From positions 1 to 37,575 of the forward strand of contig CADCNV010000005.1 of assembly GCA_902802825.1 (NCBI GenBank): a DNA stretch of 37,575 nucleotides. The letters run 5' to 3'. Below, piece after piece: positions 25,058 to 33,472 of this stretch. Numbering within the stretch: position 1 is the stretch's first letter; each line of letters begins with the position of its first letter. Made by a program: the position numbers and the translations under genes. The notes beneath the pieces were generated by a model. That model saw only the letters and a list, made by a program, of their open reading frames with translations, was not told the origin of the DNA and did not search any database. The DNA is from an uncultured bacterium. GTDB taxonomy: Bacteria; Cyanobacteriota; Vampirovibrionia; Gastranaerophilales; Gastranaerophilaceae.

Positions 25058-25870
25058 TTATTCTTCTTCGCTGCTTAGGGATTGATGACCTGATTTGTGA
25101 GTTTTTAAAAGAACTCCGCGTTTTGAAGATTCAATAAAGCTTATCATTTTTTCTATATATTCGTTTGTCGGAATTTCTGCTTTAATTTTTTCAATTGCCT
25201 GAGAGGTATTATAATCTTCGCTAATCAATAATTTAAACGCTTCATTAAGATGTGTTCTTGTTTCAAGATTAACCCCTCTGCGTTTCAGGGCAATTACATT
25301 TATTGTTCTCGGTACAGGCGGACGGCCTTCGCCTTTGGAATAAGGTAAAATATCCTGTCTTGATGCACTGAATCCGCTGACAATTGACATTGTACCGATT
25401 CTGATATTTTGATGGAATACACTCATTCCGCCGACAAATGCACCGAATTCAACATGTACGTGTCCGCCGAGCGTCACAAGGTTTGCCAAAATTACCTGAT
25501 CTTCAAGAACGCAGTTATGAGCAACGTGTGCGCCTACCATAATTAAACATTTGTTTCCGACTCTTGTTGTAAAATCACCGCAAGCTGCTGCTCTGTGAAT
25601 GGTTACATTTTCTTTTATTATTGTTTCGTCACCGATAATAACCTTTGTTTCTTCTCCTTTGTATCCCAAATCCTGCGGCTCTGAACCGATTGTTGCAAAC
25701 GGTGAAATTGTACAATTTTTACCGATTTCGGCATATTCAATATGAGCATTAGAAATTACTCTTGTACCGCTTCCGATTTTTACATTTTTCCCGATTACTA
25801 CATAAGGTCCGATTATCGCATCTTCAGCGATTTGAGCGGACGGATCAATTATTGCGGTTTTATCAATCAT
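25058..25870 (-). CDS. lpxA: UDP-N-acetylglucosamine O-acyltransferase LpxA
   Basis: First step of lipid A synthesis, transferring an R-3-hydroxyacyl chain from acyl-ACP. The 270 residues start IDKTAIIDPSAQIAEDAIIGPYV and form a left-handed hexapeptide helix. The catalytic His lies in AHVAHNCVL, with HVHVEFGAFVGG and FSASRQDILPYSKGEGRPP typical of LpxA rather than LpxD. The C-terminal helical domain is present. The gene is alone, without the usual lpxD-fabZ-lpxB neighbours, which must be elsewhere. It implies an outer membrane. Confidence 0.95.
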   Translation of the reverse strand: MIDKTAIIDPSAQIAEDAIIGPYVVIGKNVKIGSGTRVISNAHIEYAEIGKNCTISPFATIGSEPQDLGYKGEETKVIIGDETIIKENVTIHRAAACGDFTTRVGNKCLIMVGAHVAHNCVLEDQVILANLVTLGGHVHVEFGAFVGGMSVFHQNIRIGTMSIVSGFSASRQDILPYSKGEGRPPVPRTINVIALKRRGVNLETRTHLNEAFKLLISEDYNTSQAIEKIKAEIPTNEYIEKMISFIESSKRGVLLKTHKSGHQSLSSEEE

Positions 25871-25995
25871 TCTTTATTCCCTCTCATTTATCGGCACAAC
25901 AATGCCAACCTACTATCCATTAAAACAATTATATTATAAAACTTGGGCTTTAGATAAAACTTTATATTATTTTAATATCCAATCAACTAAACATA

Positions 25996-27666
25996 TTAGG
26001 AATTAAATTTTCTTTTGATTTTCAATCTCAGTTTATCAGTCAAAATTCCCGCCTGATTAAGTAATATTCCTGAAATAAATCCTAACGCAAGTGATTTACC
26101 GCCTGATACTAATTTTGTCGCTGAAACAATTGAAGTTATTAATGCTCCGACAATCGGAATACCTGATTTTAGCATTACAGATGTTTTTTCATCATCAGTC
26201 GGTGCATAATTCAATCCGCGAATAATTAATCCAAGCGAAATTAATACAGTCAAAATATCGGTAGGAGCCGAACCAATTTCCAGATCTCTGACTTTATCAA
26301 AAAATTCTCCAATTTCCAAATTAACAGACTTGTCAAAAGATTTTACGGCATTTTTAAGTGATAATAAAGCCCCAAATTTTGAAAGTTCAAAAGGAGCAAT
26401 TTTGTAGTAAATTAGCAGCATATCTTGTAATGCCCCGGTTGATTCATCATTTATCAAATCTTTAATAAGATTTATGCAGGTATTTTTTGATTCCTGTTGA
26501 ACTTTAGTGACACTATTATCTAAAACCGGCTTTATGGTATGATTTGACAATTTTTCAAGTTCTTTTAAAAACGTTGATTTGTTATATTTTAAACCTTCAG
26601 AATTCTTTATAATCCAGTCAAGTCTTTCTACAATATCAGTTCCGGATTCATCCTTAGCCGGAATTATTTCTTTTAATTTCTTGACATTATCTTCTATCAT
26701 TGCAATTTTGTCTTTATTTGCGTATGTTATTACATTTCTTGCAATTGCTACATTTTCTGCCAAATTTGTTTTATCACCTTTTATTTGTTCTGCTGCAATA
26801 AATGTTTGCCACATTTCTTTCCTTTTGAACTTGTTGTTTTTTGTCCAAAAATCTTTAAAAGATTCATCCCAAAATTTTGAATATAATGATGAATTAATAC
26901 TCTTAATACGATTATATCTGTCTTGTTGTGATTTATCGGAAATAAATGAATCGACAACTAATTTTGTATCTTTTCTGTATTCTTTTGCCTTTTCAATTAA
27001 TTGTCTTTTGGTAAAATCTTTTTTAACTTCAATCAGTTGTCCGTCTTTATATTCTTTTACCTTAAATTTTATAATTTCATCAGGGGAATCTTTGAGTAAA
27101 TATTCATCGAGCATATCAAAATTTTTATACATTCGCTCAAAACTCTTTTTGGTTTTTTTATAAGATTTTATTACAGTATTACGTGAAAGATTTTCGAAAA
27201 GTTTTGAAATCGCTTGATGAATTTTTTTTGTTGGTTTGGATTTGTACATAAGTTTCATAAATAATATATCTTTTAAAGAGGTTATATTATTTATACTCTC
27301 TGTTTTTTTGATAAACGAATTCAGTTTTCTTATAGCATAACCATATAATTTTGATTTTTGGGCAGATTCTTCTATTGTTGATATTTCTTTGCGTGCTTCA
27401 AAATAATTTTTCATTTTGTTAAGCCCCTTACTGATGTTTTTTTGAGCAGTTCTTGAAAACATCAACAACATCAAACCCGATCCTATAATTAAATTCCCGG
27501 CATTGTATGATAAATTTAATTCCTGATGAACATAATGAATTTTTTTATTATTTTCGGCATTGGTGTTATAAGCATTTGTATTGTATACTTTGTGTTTCAG
27601 TGAGAATACTTTGAATGCATTGCCATGCGGATTATTATATTTGTATTGTTCAATAAGGTTATTCAT
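25996..27666 (-). CDS. Large hypothetical with terminal membrane segments
   Basis: A 556-residue protein not recognised. One hydrophobic segment lies near residues 52-70 (NLIIGSGLMLLMF) and about three lie in the last 100 residues (TDILTVLISLGLIIRGL, VGALITSIVSATKLV, LGFISGILLNQAGIL). Between them are about 370 Lys-rich, mostly helical residues with coiled-coil potential (KKIHQAISKLFENL, DNVKKLKEIIP). There is a short tandem YNTNAYNTNA near the N-terminus. It begins at ATG 27666 without a strong ribosome site. It has the look of a membrane-tethered cytoplasmic structural or transport protein; no function can be assigned. Confidence 0.75.
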   Translation of the reverse strand: MNNLIEQYKYNNPHGNAFKVFSLKHKVYNTNAYNTNAENNKKIHYVHQELNLSYNAGNLIIGSGLMLLMFSRTAQKNISKGLNKMKNYFEARKEISTIEESAQKSKLYGYAIRKLNSFIKKTESINNITSLKDILFMKLMYKSKPTKKIHQAISKLFENLSRNTVIKSYKKTKKSFERMYKNFDMLDEYLLKDSPDEIIKFKVKEYKDGQLIEVKKDFTKRQLIEKAKEYRKDTKLVVDSFISDKSQQDRYNRIKSINSSLYSKFWDESFKDFWTKNNKFKRKEMWQTFIAAEQIKGDKTNLAENVAIARNVITYANKDKIAMIEDNVKKLKEIIPAKDESGTDIVERLDWIIKNSEGLKYNKSTFLKELEKLSNHTIKPVLDNSVTKVQQESKNTCINLIKDLINDESTGALQDMLLIYYKIAPFELSKFGALLSLKNAVKSFDKSVNLEIGEFFDKVRDLEIGSAPTDILTVLISLGLIIRGLNYAPTDDEKTSVMLKSGIPIVGALITSIVSATKLVSGGKSLALGFISGILLNQAGILTDKLRLKIKRKFNS

Positions 27667-27758
27667 ATTTGAGCAATTCCCGGGTTTTATATTTATATAA
27701 AACCGAAAAAATAAAAATTGAACAGTAATTAATATATTTTTGATGTATTTTAATATAA

Positions 27759-28754
27759 TTAAGAATTCAGTATGGTATCTGCAATTTTAGAGGGCAAAAT
27801 TTTAAGACAGTCAAGATTTGAGCATGTAGTCATGCGTCTTGCCCAAAGGCATGGTTTCAGCTCACAATTATCATCTGCTTTGATTGTTATAACCTGAGAG
27901 GTTTGGGGTACTAAGCAAGTGTCATCTGTCGGACCAAAAATTACATAAGTTTTTGTACCCAAAGCAACTGCAATGTGTAAAGGTGCAGAATCAGAGCATA
28001 AAAACTTTTCGGCAGAAGAAATTAATTGTGCAAGTTCATTTAAATTTTTGGTTGTACCGTAAAGATTTTCAAAATTTTGAGTTCTCACATTTTCTATAAT
28101 TTCTTTTATACAATCTTCATCATCCGGGCCTCCTGTCAGCATGACTTTTTTACCCTGAGCAACAAGTAAATCAATAACTTTTGCCCATGTTTTCGGAGGT
28201 ACTGTTTTAATACAGTTTTTCATGACGCTCATTTTACTTACTCCGGGGTGGATAAGTACTGAATTAGAAATAACTTCACGTTTTTCAACTTTTATCTGCG
28301 GGAGTTCGGTATTGTGTGAAGTCACTGTTCTTATCAAATCATGATACATTGAGCATGCATATTGTTTTTTATTCAATTGTGCGGCATGGGTTAATAATAA
28401 CTTACTGAGTTTGCCTGTATAGTATCCGTAGCGCTCTTTAATACCCATTAAAAATAATAAAATGCTTATCAGTTTATTCCCGCCTGAAGATACAACCATG
28501 TCAAAATGGCCGTTTCGTGCTTCAAATAAAAATTTCAGCATTTCTTTGTATTTATTTTCCCCTTTTACATCTACAAGAATCAAATCATCTATAACATCTG
28601 TCAGGTCTTTTATTCCTTTGCTTCTTGGTTCAAGTGCAAGGGTAACATGACTGTTTGGGAATTCTTTTTTTAATGAAATTAATGTAGGTAAAAAGAATAT
28701 CTCATCGCCAATTCCGCCAAAATTTACTGCAAGTATTTTCTTTTTGTTATCCAT
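27759..28754 (-). CDS. Glycosyltransferase family 9 (heptosyltransferase-like)
   Basis: A 331-residue GT-B enzyme of the ADP-heptose:LPS transferase family. The N-terminal NFGGIGDEIFFLPTL and C-terminal LCSDSAPLHIAVALGTKTYVIFGPT (most conserved in DSAPLHIA and FGPT) are the family marks; the nucleotide-sugar site lies there. It probably adds a core sugar to LPS or another envelope glycan, in line with lpxA 2 kb away. The sugar cannot be read from sequence. Four Cys near the C-terminus (CELKPC, CSNLDC) are a common trait of GT9 enzymes. Confidence 0.9.
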   Translation of the reverse strand: MDNKKKILAVNFGGIGDEIFFLPTLISLKKEFPNSHVTLALEPRSKGIKDLTDVIDDLILVDVKGENKYKEMLKFLFEARNGHFDMVVSSGGNKLISILLFLMGIKERYGYYTGKLSKLLLTHAAQLNKKQYACSMYHDLIRTVTSHNTELPQIKVEKREVISNSVLIHPGVSKMSVMKNCIKTVPPKTWAKVIDLLVAQGKKVMLTGGPDDEDCIKEIIENVRTQNFENLYGTTKNLNELAQLISSAEKFLCSDSAPLHIAVALGTKTYVIFGPTDDTCLVPQTSQVITIKADDNCELKPCLWARRMTTCSNLDCLKILPSKIADTILNS

Positions 28755-28909
28755 AAATCTATTATACTAAAAACAAGTTTTCCTCTACATGCATTAGAAA
28801 AACTTTAGTATTTGAATACCCTTTTCATACTTTTAAATGATGTTAAAAAATCTCAATATAATAAAATTAAAATGTAAGAAGGAAGAAAACCAAAAAGGGT
28901 CGAGGGTTA

Positions 28910-29734
28910 ATGGAACAGGATTTTGATTTTTCCTCATATAGTCATATAAAACGCTTGTCTGAAGAAGAATTGACAAATCTTTGGAATGCATATCTTACTG
29001 ATAAATCCGATAAAAAATCAAGAGATTTGATTATCGTTCAGTATATTTATCTGGTAAGATACGTTGTCGGCCGTGTAAAAGTTTCTCTGCCTGCGACAAT
29101 TTCTATCGAAGATATAACAGGTTACGGGGTTGAAGGTTTGATAAATGCGGTTGAAAGATTTTCTCCGCAAAAAAATTCAAGATTTGAAACTTATGCTCTT
29201 ATAAGAATCAGAGGTGCAATTTTAGATAAGGTGCGTTCACAGGATTTCTTGCCAAGAAGTGTTCGTAAAAAAATTAAAGAAATCAAACAGGCAATTGAAG
29301 TATTGAAACAGGAATACGGAAGAGTCCCGACAACAAATGAAATAGCTCAATATCTTGATATGGAGCCGTCAAAAGTGACCCAAATTATGTCAGAAGATGT
29401 AACAATAACATCTATTTATGATAAACGCGGAACATCTGATGACAGCATGGAAATTATAGACACAATTGAGGATGAAAATAAATTAAACCCACATGAAGCG
29501 GCGGAGGAAAAAAATGTTAAAAATGAATTGCAGAGGGCTCTTATGAGATTACCTGAACGAGAAAGAGTTTTAATGGTCCTCTATTATCAGGAAAACATGA
29601 CCATGAAAGAAATCGGCGAAACATTAAATATGTCCGAATCAAGAGTATGTCAGCTCCACGCGCAGGGTCTTATGAAGCTTAAAAATATCCTCAATGAAAA
29701 CCGCAGCGAAAGAATGCAAAAATCTATTGTATAA
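28910..29734 (+). CDS. fliA: Flagellar/motility sigma factor (FliA/WhiG, sigma-28)
   Basis: A 274-residue group 3 sigma factor. Region 2 is shown by YLVRYVVGRVKVSLP, then DITGYGVEGLINAVERF and FETYALIRIRGAILD (the -10 contact region). Region 3 follows (RSVRKKIKEIKQAIEVL, GRVPTTNEIAQYL), and region 4 is the helix-turn-helix MTMKEIGETLNMSESRVCQLHAQG. The family transcribes late flagellar genes. It lies alone, 7 kb from the export operon. No clear sigma-28 promoter was found in the window. A ribosome site AAAAGGGTCGAGGG lies just before the ATG. Confidence 0.94.
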   Translation: MEQDFDFSSYSHIKRLSEEELTNLWNAYLTDKSDKKSRDLIIVQYIYLVRYVVGRVKVSLPATISIEDITGYGVEGLINAVERFSPQKNSRFETYALIRIRGAILDKVRSQDFLPRSVRKKIKEIKQAIEVLKQEYGRVPTTNEIAQYLDMEPSKVTQIMSEDVTITSIYDKRGTSDDSMEIIDTIEDENKLNPHEAAEEKNVKNELQRALMRLPERERVLMVLYYQENMTMKEIGETLNMSESRVCQLHAQGLMKLKNILNENRSERMQKSIV

Positions 29735-29735
29735 A

Positions 29736-29857
29736 AAGTGGATAAGTAGCAAAGTAGTTAAGTTCTATAAAGGGATTAATTATTTCATTATTGCTATGTT
29801 ATAACGAATATTAATAAAACCGGAAATGAACTTATCTACTTAGCCACTTAACTACTT
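29736..29857. repeat. Long inverted repeat built from an 8-base unit
   Basis: Left arm 29736-29765 is AAGTGGAT-AAGTAGCA-AAGTAGTT-AAGTTC. The right arm, 29828-29857, read in reverse complement, is AAGTAGTT-AAGTGGCT-AAGTAGAT-AAGTTC. The arms match at 25 of 30 positions and each is 3.75 copies of AAGTRGNN. The 62-base middle is AT-rich and noncoding. The right arm covers the last base pairs of the hsp20 stop. It may act as a terminator for convergent fliA and hsp20, or be a small mobile repeat. Confidence 0.75.
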
Positions 29858-30296
29858 ATTTTACCGTAATTTTCTTAATTGAATCTTTTTCTTTTTCAAG
29901 TTTCGGAGCTTTAATTTTTAATACCCCGTGTTCCAGTGAAGCATCAATTTTTTCTGCATCAACGTCCTGAGGAAGATAAATGCTTCTTGAAAATTCTCCG
30001 TATTTAAATTCGGATTTTTTGTAAGAGCCGTCTTCTTGTTTGTTCTCTTCAACCTTTTTGGCTCTGATAGTCAAATAGTTTTCATTCAAATCAATGTCTA
30101 AATCTTCTTTCTTTACCCCCGGTAATTCGGCACGAATATCATATTCGCCTTTTTTGTCATGAATTTCTACGGGCATCGTCATTTTATCCTCATAGTCAGG
30201 ATAAATATCGTCAAAATGTCTGTTCAGTATTGAACTGATTTCATCATTGACCGATTTAATAAAATTGTCCGGTGTTTGTTTTACTAAAAATCTCAT
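29856..30296 (-). CDS. Small heat-shock protein (Hsp20/alpha-crystallin)
   Basis: An ATP-independent holdase chaperone. The 146 residues have a short N-terminal arm and an alpha-crystallin domain (about 40-130): YDIRAELPGVKKEDLDIDL, FSRSIYLPQDVD and the closing LEHGVLKIKAPK. It converges on fliA through the octamer repeat. An AAAGGAGTG ribosome site lies before the ATG. Confidence 0.95.
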   Translation of the reverse strand: MRFLVKQTPDNFIKSVNDEISSILNRHFDDIYPDYEDKMTMPVEIHDKKGEYDIRAELPGVKKEDLDIDLNENYLTIRAKKVEENKQEDGSYKKSEFKYGEFSRSIYLPQDVDAEKIDASLEHGVLKIKAPKLEKEKDSIKKITVK

Positions 30297-30470
30297 AATC
30301 TACACTCCTTTCAATTTTTAATGCATGTAACTTTTAACTACATTCATATTATTTATCTGTTTTTATAAAAACACTGATTTTTTAACAAAAAAATAACAAT
30401 TCTGTTTTGCCCTTAACTTTACTCGCATAATTCACTTGTGTTATTATTTATGTATCGTAAGGAGAGAAAA

Positions 30471-31673
30471 ATGTATAATACTAAACAAATAACAAATGAT
30501 TTATATTGGGTTGGGGCAAATGACAGAAGAATTTCACTCTTTGAAGGTGTTTATGATGTCCCTTTGGGTGTGTCTTATAATTCATATATAATTATGGATG
30601 ATAAAACAGTTTTATTAGATACCGTAGATAAAGCCGTTGCACATCAGTTTTTTGAAAATATTGCGCATGTTCTCAATGGCAGAAAACTTGATTATTTGGT
30701 AATAAATCACATGGAGCCGGATCATTGTGCCGAAATAGAGAATCTTGTTGCTAAATATCCGGATGTGAAAATAGTTTGTAACGCTAAAACTCAGTCTATG
30801 ATTTCACAATTCTTTGATTTTGAATTTCCGCAGGAACAGTATGTAATTGTCAAAGAAGGAGATACTCTTGAAACAGGGAATCATACGTTGTCATTTTTTA
30901 TGGCTCCGATGGTACACTGGCCGGAAGTTATGGTAACTTATGATCAAACGGACAAAATTTTATTCTCAGCAGATGCTTTTGGCAGTTTTGGTGCAATTGA
31001 CGGAAATATTTTTGCGGATGAAGTTGATTTCGAGCACAGATATATGGATGAAGCACGAAGATATTATACAAATATTGTTGGCAAATACGGCCCGCAGACC
31101 CAAGCACTTCTGAAAAAAGCACAAGGACTTGATATCGAAATGATTTGTCCGTTGCATGGGTATGTCTGGAGAAAAGACTTAGAAGTATTTATTGATAAAT
31201 ATCAAAAATGGTCAACATATGAACCGGAAATTAAATCCGTTCTTATTCCATACACATCAGTTTATGGGAACACTCAAAACGCAGCCGAAATTTTGGCAGG
31301 TGAACTTGCAAAACTTGGTGTAAAAGATATAAAAATGTATGATGCGTCTGTTACTCATCCTTCATATATAGTTTCTGATGCATTTAAATACTCTCATATA
31401 GTATTTGCAACAACTACATACAATATGGGTATTTTTGTTAATATGGAAAATCTTTTGCATGATATGACGGCTCACAATATTCAAAATCGCAAAATTGCGG
31501 TTATTGAAAATGGCTCTTGGGCAATTACAGCAGGGAATCTAATTACTGAAATTGTTTCAAAATGGAAAAATACCGAAATTATTGGAAGTAAGGTTACAAT
31601 TAAATCCTCAGCAAAACAATCTCAAAGAGAGGAACTTGAAGAATTGGCAAAAGAAATTGCAAAGACGATATAA
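30471..31673 (+). CDS. FprA-type flavodiiron protein
   Basis: Reduces O2 to water and/or NO to N2O, protecting anaerobes. The 400 residues have a metallo-beta-lactamase-fold diiron domain (about 1-250) with the ligand set HMEPDHCAE and later HGYVWR, and a flavodoxin domain (about 255-400) with the FMN loop TSVYGNTQNAAE. I chose the ATG at 30471 because AAGGAGAG lies just before it; an in-frame ATG at 30438 would add 11 residues without a ribosome site. Ferritin follows 42 bases downstream, so the two probably respond to oxygen together. Confidence 0.95.
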   Translation: MYNTKQITNDLYWVGANDRRISLFEGVYDVPLGVSYNSYIIMDDKTVLLDTVDKAVAHQFFENIAHVLNGRKLDYLVINHMEPDHCAEIENLVAKYPDVKIVCNAKTQSMISQFFDFEFPQEQYVIVKEGDTLETGNHTLSFFMAPMVHWPEVMVTYDQTDKILFSADAFGSFGAIDGNIFADEVDFEHRYMDEARRYYTNIVGKYGPQTQALLKKAQGLDIEMICPLHGYVWRKDLEVFIDKYQKWSTYEPEIKSVLIPYTSVYGNTQNAAEILAGELAKLGVKDIKMYDASVTHPSYIVSDAFKYSHIVFATTTYNMGIFVNMENLLHDMTAHNIQNRKIAVIENGSWAITAGNLITEIVSKWKNTEIIGSKVTIKSSAKQSQREELEELAKEIAKTI

Positions 31674-31715
31674 GTATATATTTGAATACTTTATAATATA
31701 AAAAGGAGGCAAATT

Positions 31716-32228
31716 ATGGCAATTGACAAAAAAATGGAAGCAGCATTCAATGATCAGATCAACAAGGAATATTTCTCGGAATATTTATACATGGCAATGA
31801 AAGCAAGATTTTCCGAAATGAATCTTGACGGTTTTGTAAATTGGTTTGATATTCAGATGCAGGAAGAAAGAGCGCATGCGCAAGGGATGTATGATTATGT
31901 TCTTGAACGCGGCGGAAGTATCGAACTTTTTGCAATTGATAAGCCGGAAATTAAAGGTTCTACTCCTGTTGAAATCTTCAGACATGTGCTTGAACACGAA
32001 CAATATGTAACATCAAGAATAAATGCTTTGGCTGATGTTGCGGATGAAGTAAAAGACAGAGCCGCATTAATCTTTTTAAATTGGTATATTAAAGAACAGG
32101 TTGAAGAAGAAGCAAGTGTAGGCGGTGTTCTTGCAAAACTAGAATTAATAGGTGATGATAAACAGGGTATTTTGGCTCTTGATAAAGAATTGGCAACAAG
32201 AGTTTTCAATCCGCCTGTAATCGGGTAG
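31716..32228 (+). CDS. Non-haem ferritin
   Basis: Iron storage 24-mer with ferroxidase activity. The 170 residues form a four-helix bundle with ligand segments QINKEYFSEYLY, MQEERAHAQ, LEHEQYVT and IKEQVEEEAS. A strong AAGGAGG ribosome site precedes the ATG. It lies just after the flavodiiron gene and ends at a strong terminator, so the pair forms an oxygen/iron stress unit. Confidence 0.95.
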   Translation: MAIDKKMEAAFNDQINKEYFSEYLYMAMKARFSEMNLDGFVNWFDIQMQEERAHAQGMYDYVLERGGSIELFAIDKPEIKGSTPVEIFRHVLEHEQYVTSRINALADVADEVKDRAALIFLNWYIKEQVEEEASVGGVLAKLELIGDDKQGILALDKELATRVFNPPVIG

Positions 32229-32254
32229 AGTTTGAGAGTTTTAAATAAAAACAA

Positions 32255-32284
32255 GAAACGGGTATTTGGAAAAATACCCGTTTC
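32255..32284. terminator. Terminator after ferritin
   Basis: A perfect 13-bp stem GAAACGGGTATTT with AAATACCCGTTTC and a 4-base loop, 26 bases past the ferritin stop. Confidence 0.9.
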
Positions 32285-32355
32285 ATATATATTTAATTTT
32301 AGGAAACTATATTATATCTGAAACAAAAATTAGTTAAAACACCACAATTCCTACC

Positions 32356-32375
32356 CCCTCCCTCATGAGGGAGGG
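32356..32375. repeat. 20-base GC-rich perfect palindrome
   Basis: CCCTCCCTCATGAGGGAGGG stands out in AT-rich surroundings. A second short stem CTTTCCC-GTAA-GGGA follows near 32429. Together they resemble dispersed intergenic palindromic repeats; no other copy lies in this window. Confidence 0.55.
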
Positions 32376-32477
32376 AAAAATTTTAAATTGAACGAATGTG
32401 AAATTTAGTAATTTGGGTGGGTGCTTTCCCGTAAGGGATAATTATTTTAACAATATTTAATTGTAAATCCCGTATAA

Positions 32478-32687
32478 TTACTTTATTTTAATGCAATCTA
32501 ATTTATAACCATATATATTTGCAATTACTTCAAATTCTTTAACGGTAAGAGTATTTCTGGATAATTTGGCATTTATACTGCCTCTGGTATATTTTTTATT
32601 TAATATATCAGTCATTTGTTCTGCTAATTTGTCATAATTAGACATATTTAATGATAACCAATATTTTATTTGAGCCCTTAAATTCAT
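32478..32687 (-). CDS. Small HTH-like protein, 69 residues
   Basis: A 69-residue protein: LRAQIKYWLSLNMSNYDKLAEQM ... TRGSINAKLSRNTLTVKEFEVIANIYG. The spacing of helices resembles small Cro/DUF6471-like helix-turn-helix proteins (I give this as likeness, not proof). It is divergent to an XRE-type gene at 32786, with twin palindromic operators between. No ribosome site precedes the ATG; a TATAAT lies 6 bases before the start (minus strand, about 32694-32699), suggesting a leaderless message. It may be a regulator in a two-gene switch. Confidence 0.6.
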   Translation of the reverse strand: MNLRAQIKYWLSLNMSNYDKLAEQMTDILNKKYTRGSINAKLSRNTLTVKEFEVIANIYGYKLDCIKIK

Positions 32688-32705
32688 AAAGCTATTATAT
32701 TTTAT

Positions 32706-32734
32706 TTGACAAAATTCACATAAATATTTATAAT
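32706..32734 (+). promoter_or_regulatory. Consensus promoter of the XRE gene
   Basis: A perfect TTGACA (32706-32711), a 17-base spacer and a perfect TATAAT (32729-32734). The predicted start, near 32741, lies within the first palindromic operator. Confidence 0.85.
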
Positions 32735-32737
32735 TTA

Positions 32738-32751
32738 ATACTATATAGTAT
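32738..32751. promoter_or_regulatory. Operator 1 (palindrome ATACTATATAGTAT)
   Basis: A perfect 14-base palindrome covering the predicted transcription start of the XRE gene. An identical copy lies 20 bases further on, about two helical turns. Confidence 0.85.
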
Positions 32752-32757
32752 CTAATG

Positions 32758-32771
32758 ATACTATATAGTAT
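32758..32771. promoter_or_regulatory. Operator 2 (palindrome ATACTATATAGTAT)
   Basis: Second identical 14-base palindrome, separated from the first by CTAATG. Same face of the helix as operator 1, allowing cooperative binding of two dimers. Confidence 0.85.
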
Positions 32772-32785
32772 TAAAAAGGATTTTT

Positions 32786-32992
32786 ATGAATAATTTAGAG
32801 TTATTGTCAAAAAATTTAAGGAAAATCAGACAAAAAAGGAATATAACAATTAAAGAAATGTCAGAGATGACAAAAATCCCATATTCATTTTTGATAAATG
32901 CAGATAAATTAAATGTGAAAAGAATAAAATTAATATATTTAGATAGGTTATGTTTCGTTTTTAATATTAGTATTAGTAATTTGTTTGATTAA
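32786..32992 (+). CDS. Mini XRE-family helix-turn-helix regulator
   Basis: A 68-residue, single-domain Cro/C1-type DNA-binding protein: LSKNLRKIRQKRNITIKEMSEMTKIPYSFLINAD followed by LDRLCFVFNISISNLFD. The five-helix layout is complete with nothing else attached. An AAAAAGGA ribosome site lies upstream. With a consensus promoter and two palindromes over its start site, it almost certainly represses itself (inference). A phage-type or toxin-antitoxin-type switch is possible. Confidence 0.85.
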   Translation: MNNLELLSKNLRKIRQKRNITIKEMSEMTKIPYSFLINADKLNVKRIKLIYLDRLCFVFNISISNLFD

Positions 32993-33003
32993 TTTATAAA
33001 TTT

Positions 33004-33035
33004 AAAGCCGTGATACCAAATAGCATCACGGCTTT
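33004..33035 (-). terminator. Terminator of hpf
   Basis: Stem AAAGCCGTGAT with ATCACGGCTTT (11 bp), 10-base loop, followed on the minus strand by T-rich sequence. It also lies 11 bases past the XRE stop on the other strand. Confidence 0.85.
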
Positions 33036-33053
33036 CTAAAATATTTTATTATT

Positions 33054-33407
33054 CTAAGCTTCTTCTGCTTCTTCAACTTCTGCTATGTTGCGGATTGATT
33101 CTTTGCTTGAAGCTATATTTTTATCTTTAAATTTAGTAATTTGTCTTGCAAATTTATCAGCTAACAAATCGATACTTGCATACATAGATTCAGCAGCTTC
33201 TTCACTGTGAATTGTGCCTGAATTTGTTTTGCATGTGAGTTCTGCAATATGTTTACCTTCAGCAGACGGATTTTTTATGACGGTTAAAACAACGTCTATC
33301 CCCTGAATTTGATCATAACGAGCAGCCACTTTGCCGATTTTTTCTTTTACATAAGCTTTAATTGCATCGGTAATTTCAATATTTTTACCGTTAACATGAA
33401 TGTGCAT
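33054..33407 (-). CDS. hpf: Ribosome hibernation-promoting factor (HPF/YfiA, short form)
   Basis: Binds the 30S decoding region and silences ribosomes in stationary phase. The 117 residues are the N-terminal HPF domain only (HIHVNGKNIEITDAIKAYVKEKIGK, ending LADKFARQITKFKDK) plus a short acidic tail; the long-form dimerisation domain is absent. The ATG at 33407 is chosen because a GGAGG lies five bases upstream. An in-frame start at 33452 would add 15 unlike residues. It follows the small Cys protein on the same strand by 65 bases. Confidence 0.93.
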   Translation of the reverse strand: MHIHVNGKNIEITDAIKAYVKEKIGKVAARYDQIQGIDVVLTVIKNPSAEGKHIAELTCKTNSGTIHSEEAAESMYASIDLLADKFARQITKFKDKNIASSKESIRNIAEVEEAEEA

Positions 33408-33472
33408 AATTACCTCCGATTTTTCACATGTCGCTTTGTAATTATAACACATCTGAACTTATTTTTAAAGCC

